Assembly (NCBI RefSeq): GCF_938002845.1
Contig: NZ_CALKZP010000047.1
Location: 1-64,000 of the forward strand
Direction of reading: 5' to 3'
From: an uncultured Campylobacter sp.
GTDB lineage: Bacteria > Campylobacterota > Campylobacteria > Campylobacterales > Campylobacteraceae
DNA: 64,000 nucleotides
Shown: piece after piece, positions 62,433 through 64,000 of the stretch
Layout: each line of letters starts with the position of its first letter
Numbering within the stretch: position 1 is the stretch's first letter
Translations under genes and position numbers: made by a program
The notes under the pieces: model-generated
Told to the model about the DNA's origin: nothing
Database searches by the model: none
What the model saw: the letters and a program-made list of their open reading frames with translations, nothing else

Positions 62433-63334
62433 GGGTGCTGGTACTGGGTATCGGCAACGTCATCTACGCGGACGAGGGCATAGGCGTGCACTTCGTCCGC
62501 GCGCTCGCGCAGAACTATAAATTTTATCCTAAAACCGCCGCACGAAATTCTATGGCGGGCGAGGATTTCGCGGCGCAGAATTTCATGCAAAATTCCGCCC
62601 AAGTCTCTGCAATACAAAATTCTACCTCGCAAAATTCCACAGAGCGCGACCCCTTGCAAAATTCTGCGAATGAAAATTTTATCTCCGAGCGGAATTCCGC
62701 GGCAGTGAATTCTCTCCGAAATTCTACGGCGGTAAATTTAGATCGAAATTCCGCCGCACAAATTTCCACGGCGCAAAATTTCGCTTTAAATTCTACTTCG
62801 CAAAATTCCATCATAAATTCCGCAGCGCAAAGCTCTATCAATGCGGACTTTATCGCCGTAAATTCAGCCACGCCGAGCAGTAGCACGGATCAGATCCGAT
62901 TTATCGACGGCGGGACTCTGGCTAGCTTTTTGATGCCTACGATGGCGGAATTTGATGAAATTTTGCTCGTAGATTGTATAGACGCGGACGGCGCAAAGGG
63001 CGGCGAAGTGTATTTTTTCGACTACGAGGCGATGCCTAAGCAGATCAGCTGGAGCGGTTCGGTACACGAGGTCGAAATGCTTCAAACCCTGCAAATGATG
63101 GATCTTTGCGGCGATCTGCCTCACGTTAAAATTCTAGCTGTCGTGCCGCGGCGCATCGAGGAAGCAAGCTTTAAGCTAAGTTCCGTGATTTTAGAGTCCT
63201 CAAAAATCATGGAAAAAACGGCGCTTAAGTACCTATCGGATCTTGGCTTCGCGCATGAAAAAATCGCCAATCTTAGCGCCCAAGACATCGCGGATCGATT
63301 TGCAAAAAGGGGGCGAGATGATAATAGCATATGA
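62429..63334 (+). CDS. hydD: Hydrogenase maturation protease HydD with low-complexity insert
   Basis: HydD cleaves the C-terminal peptide of HydB (HybD/HyaD, M52 family). The N-terminus VLVLGIGNVIYADEGIG supplies the first nickel-sensing Glu, LLVDCIDA the Asp and SVHEVEMLQ the His. The protein has 301 residues against about 165-180 in the family. The excess, residues ~38-150, is an Asn/Ser/Gln/Ala-rich insert between helix 1 and the strand IRFIDGGT. The start is TTG at 62429 overlapping the hydC stop, with AAAAAGGAAGAG upstream. Confidence 0.92.
   Translation: MRVLVLGIGNVIYADEGIGVHFVRALAQNYKFYPKTAARNSMAGEDFAAQNFMQNSAQVSAIQNSTSQNSTERDPLQNSANENFISERNSAAVNSLRNSTAVNLDRNSAAQISTAQNFALNSTSQNSIINSAAQSSINADFIAVNSATPSSSTDQIRFIDGGTLASFLMPTMAEFDEILLVDCIDADGAKGGEVYFFDYEAMPKQISWSGSVHEVEMLQTLQMMDLCGDLPHVKILAVVPRRIEEASFKLSSVILESSKIMEKTALKYLSDLGFAHEKIANLSAQDIADRFAKRGRDDNSI
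62543..62865 (+). repeat. RAATTY array inside hydD: 18 copies in ~320 bp
   Basis: Eighteen RAATTY words (AAATTC, AAATTT, GAATTC, GAATTT) lie between 62543 and 62865, where random sequence would give about 0.3. They are read as Asn-Ser, Asn-Phe or Asn-Leu. The opposite strand is also open, as expected of a palindromic stop-free core. Confidence 0.9.
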
Positions 63335-64000
63335 GTTTAATTACCTTAATGAAAACGCGCTCATAGCGCACTTCTTGCTGTTTTATGCTCGCAAAAGCGC
63401 ACTTGAGTTTTGCCTAAAAAAAGAGGCGAGCTTAATAAGCCTTTTCGTGCGTGGCGGCGAGGATGAAATTTTAAAATTTAGCGATGAGGCGATGCCGCTG
63501 ATTCCAAACTCCATATTTTTGGCAAAATCCTCCGTGCGCGTGGTGGACGAGGGCAGCGCCGAAGCGAAAGCGCTGAAATTTAACGGCACATTTGAAGATA
63601 CCTCCTCGGGCGATATAAGCAAATTTTTTGAGGATGAAATTTCAAATGCCCATAGCGCGGCTAAATTTAATAATTTTACCCCGCGAGTGATGAAGGAATA
63701 CCTCGCTCACGCCGAGCCCTCTCAAAACGAATTCGAAATAATAAGCGGCGCCAGCGTACTTCATGACGGCAAATTTAAAGCGGTAAACAGGGAGAATTTT
63801 GCTCGCTTACTGGAGTTTTGCCGCATAAACTTATTTCATGCTCAGAAGGTGCAGATTAAGCGCGGCGGCGCAACTTTCACGCTCAAGGCGGACGTGGATT
63901 TTAGCGCCGATTTTTTGATAGCCGCGGGGGTGGGCGCGCTGGATGGGATTTTTGTGAGCGACGAAAAGAGTAAAATCGCGCTCGCAGCCTTCGAAAAGCC
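63318..64000 (+). CDS. HydE-like hydrogenase accessory protein, 3' end cut by window edge
   Basis: ATG at 63318 overlaps the end of hydD by 17 bases, and AAAAAGGGGGCG precedes it. About 227 residues are visible and stay open to the window edge. The sequence (IIAYEFNYLNENALIAHFLLFYARKSALEF..., LLEFCRINLFHAQKVQIKRGG) has no catalytic motif I can name. Position as fifth gene of the hyd operon matches hydE, an accessory gene known from Wolinella and Helicobacter; the identification is mainly by context. Confidence 0.65.
   Translation, partial: MIIAYEFNYLNENALIAHFLLFYARKSALEFCLKKEASLISLFVRGGEDEILKFSDEAMPLIPNSIFLAKSSVRVVDEGSAEAKALKFNGTFEDTSSGDISKFFEDEISNAHSAAKFNNFTPRVMKEYLAHAEPSQNEFEIISGASVLHDGKFKAVNRENFARLLEFCRINLFHAQKVQIKRGGATFTLKADVDFSADFLIAAGVGALDGIFVSDEKSKIALAAFEK

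Noticed and set aside
62524..62886. 120-residue leftward frame opposite hydD
   Set aside because: Mirror of the RAATTY array in hydD; composition (EFC/KFC/EFR) is a repeat artefact.
1..64000. tRNA, rRNA or insertion sequences
   Set aside because: No TpsiC-arm-like motif with a cloverleaf, no rRNA sequence and no transposase or terminal inverted repeats were recognised in the spacers.

Overview
The window looks like a chromosomal segment of an oral-type, relatively GC-rich Campylobacter, most like C. gracilis. This rests on gene content: MfrABE-type periplasmic methylmenaquinol:fumarate reductase, a HydABCD uptake hydrogenase, futalosine-pathway menaquinone synthesis (mqnC), an IamAB/Mla-type lipid ABC system, a ruvA-ddl-hydrolase-murF block and an epsilonproteobacterial MurF with an N-terminal membrane region. 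It also rests on local sequence style: extended -10 promoters (TGnTATAAT), frequent TTG starts and spacers packed with AAATTT-type words. The species call is inference; no rRNA or other marker is present.

Layout. 1-9.4 kb: a partial DUF-type gene, recG, an M16-like gene, and a tightly coupled leftward operon (SPFH protein, nfeD, mntA-hepT toxin-antitoxin pair, mqnC). 9.5-12.6 kb: two convergent MFS transporters and a small lipoprotein. 12.9-18.5 kb: msbA, cysS, murJ leftward. 18.6-27.7 kb: mlaE-mlaF, mlaD, auxiliary lipoprotein, ruvA, ddl, phd-like antitoxin, alpha/beta hydrolase, murF rightward. 27.9-32.3 kb: an AlkD-like gene, two frameshifted pseudogenes, a BON lipoprotein, upp. 33.1-44.0 kb: a UvrD/Rep-type helicase facing a pbpC-alpha-2-macroglobulin pair. 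44.3-47.5 kb: a Tat-exported fumarate-reductase-type flavoprotein, an EFR1 flavodoxin-ferredoxin and a decayed gene. 48.0-53.5 kb: a PepSY/unknown/response-regulator/histidine-kinase operon divergent from eptA. 53.7-58.5 kb: a LysR regulator divergent from mfrABE. 58.9-64 kb: hydABCD and the start of a hydE-like gene.

Together the genes cover envelope building (msbA, murJ, ddl, murF, pbpC/A2M, Mla, eptA) and H2- and menaquinol-driven anaerobic respiration (mqnC, mfrABE, hydABCD, Tat flavoprotein).

The most striking signal is not a gene. The palindrome RAATTY (AAATTT, AAATTC, GAATTT, GAATTC) is massively over-represented. It fills long gene-free spacers (roughly 7 kb of the window). It occurs as inverted pairs at likely terminators. 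It has also expanded inside coding sequences as in-frame, low-complexity inserts in at least six unrelated proteins (RecG, MurF, PbpC twice, HydD, a histidine kinase, a small unknown protein), in different reading frames. RAATTY is the methylation motif reported to mark transforming DNA in C. jejuni (CtsM), so a DNA-uptake-sequence-like accumulation is a testable explanation. No tRNA, rRNA, CRISPR array or insertion sequence was recognised.
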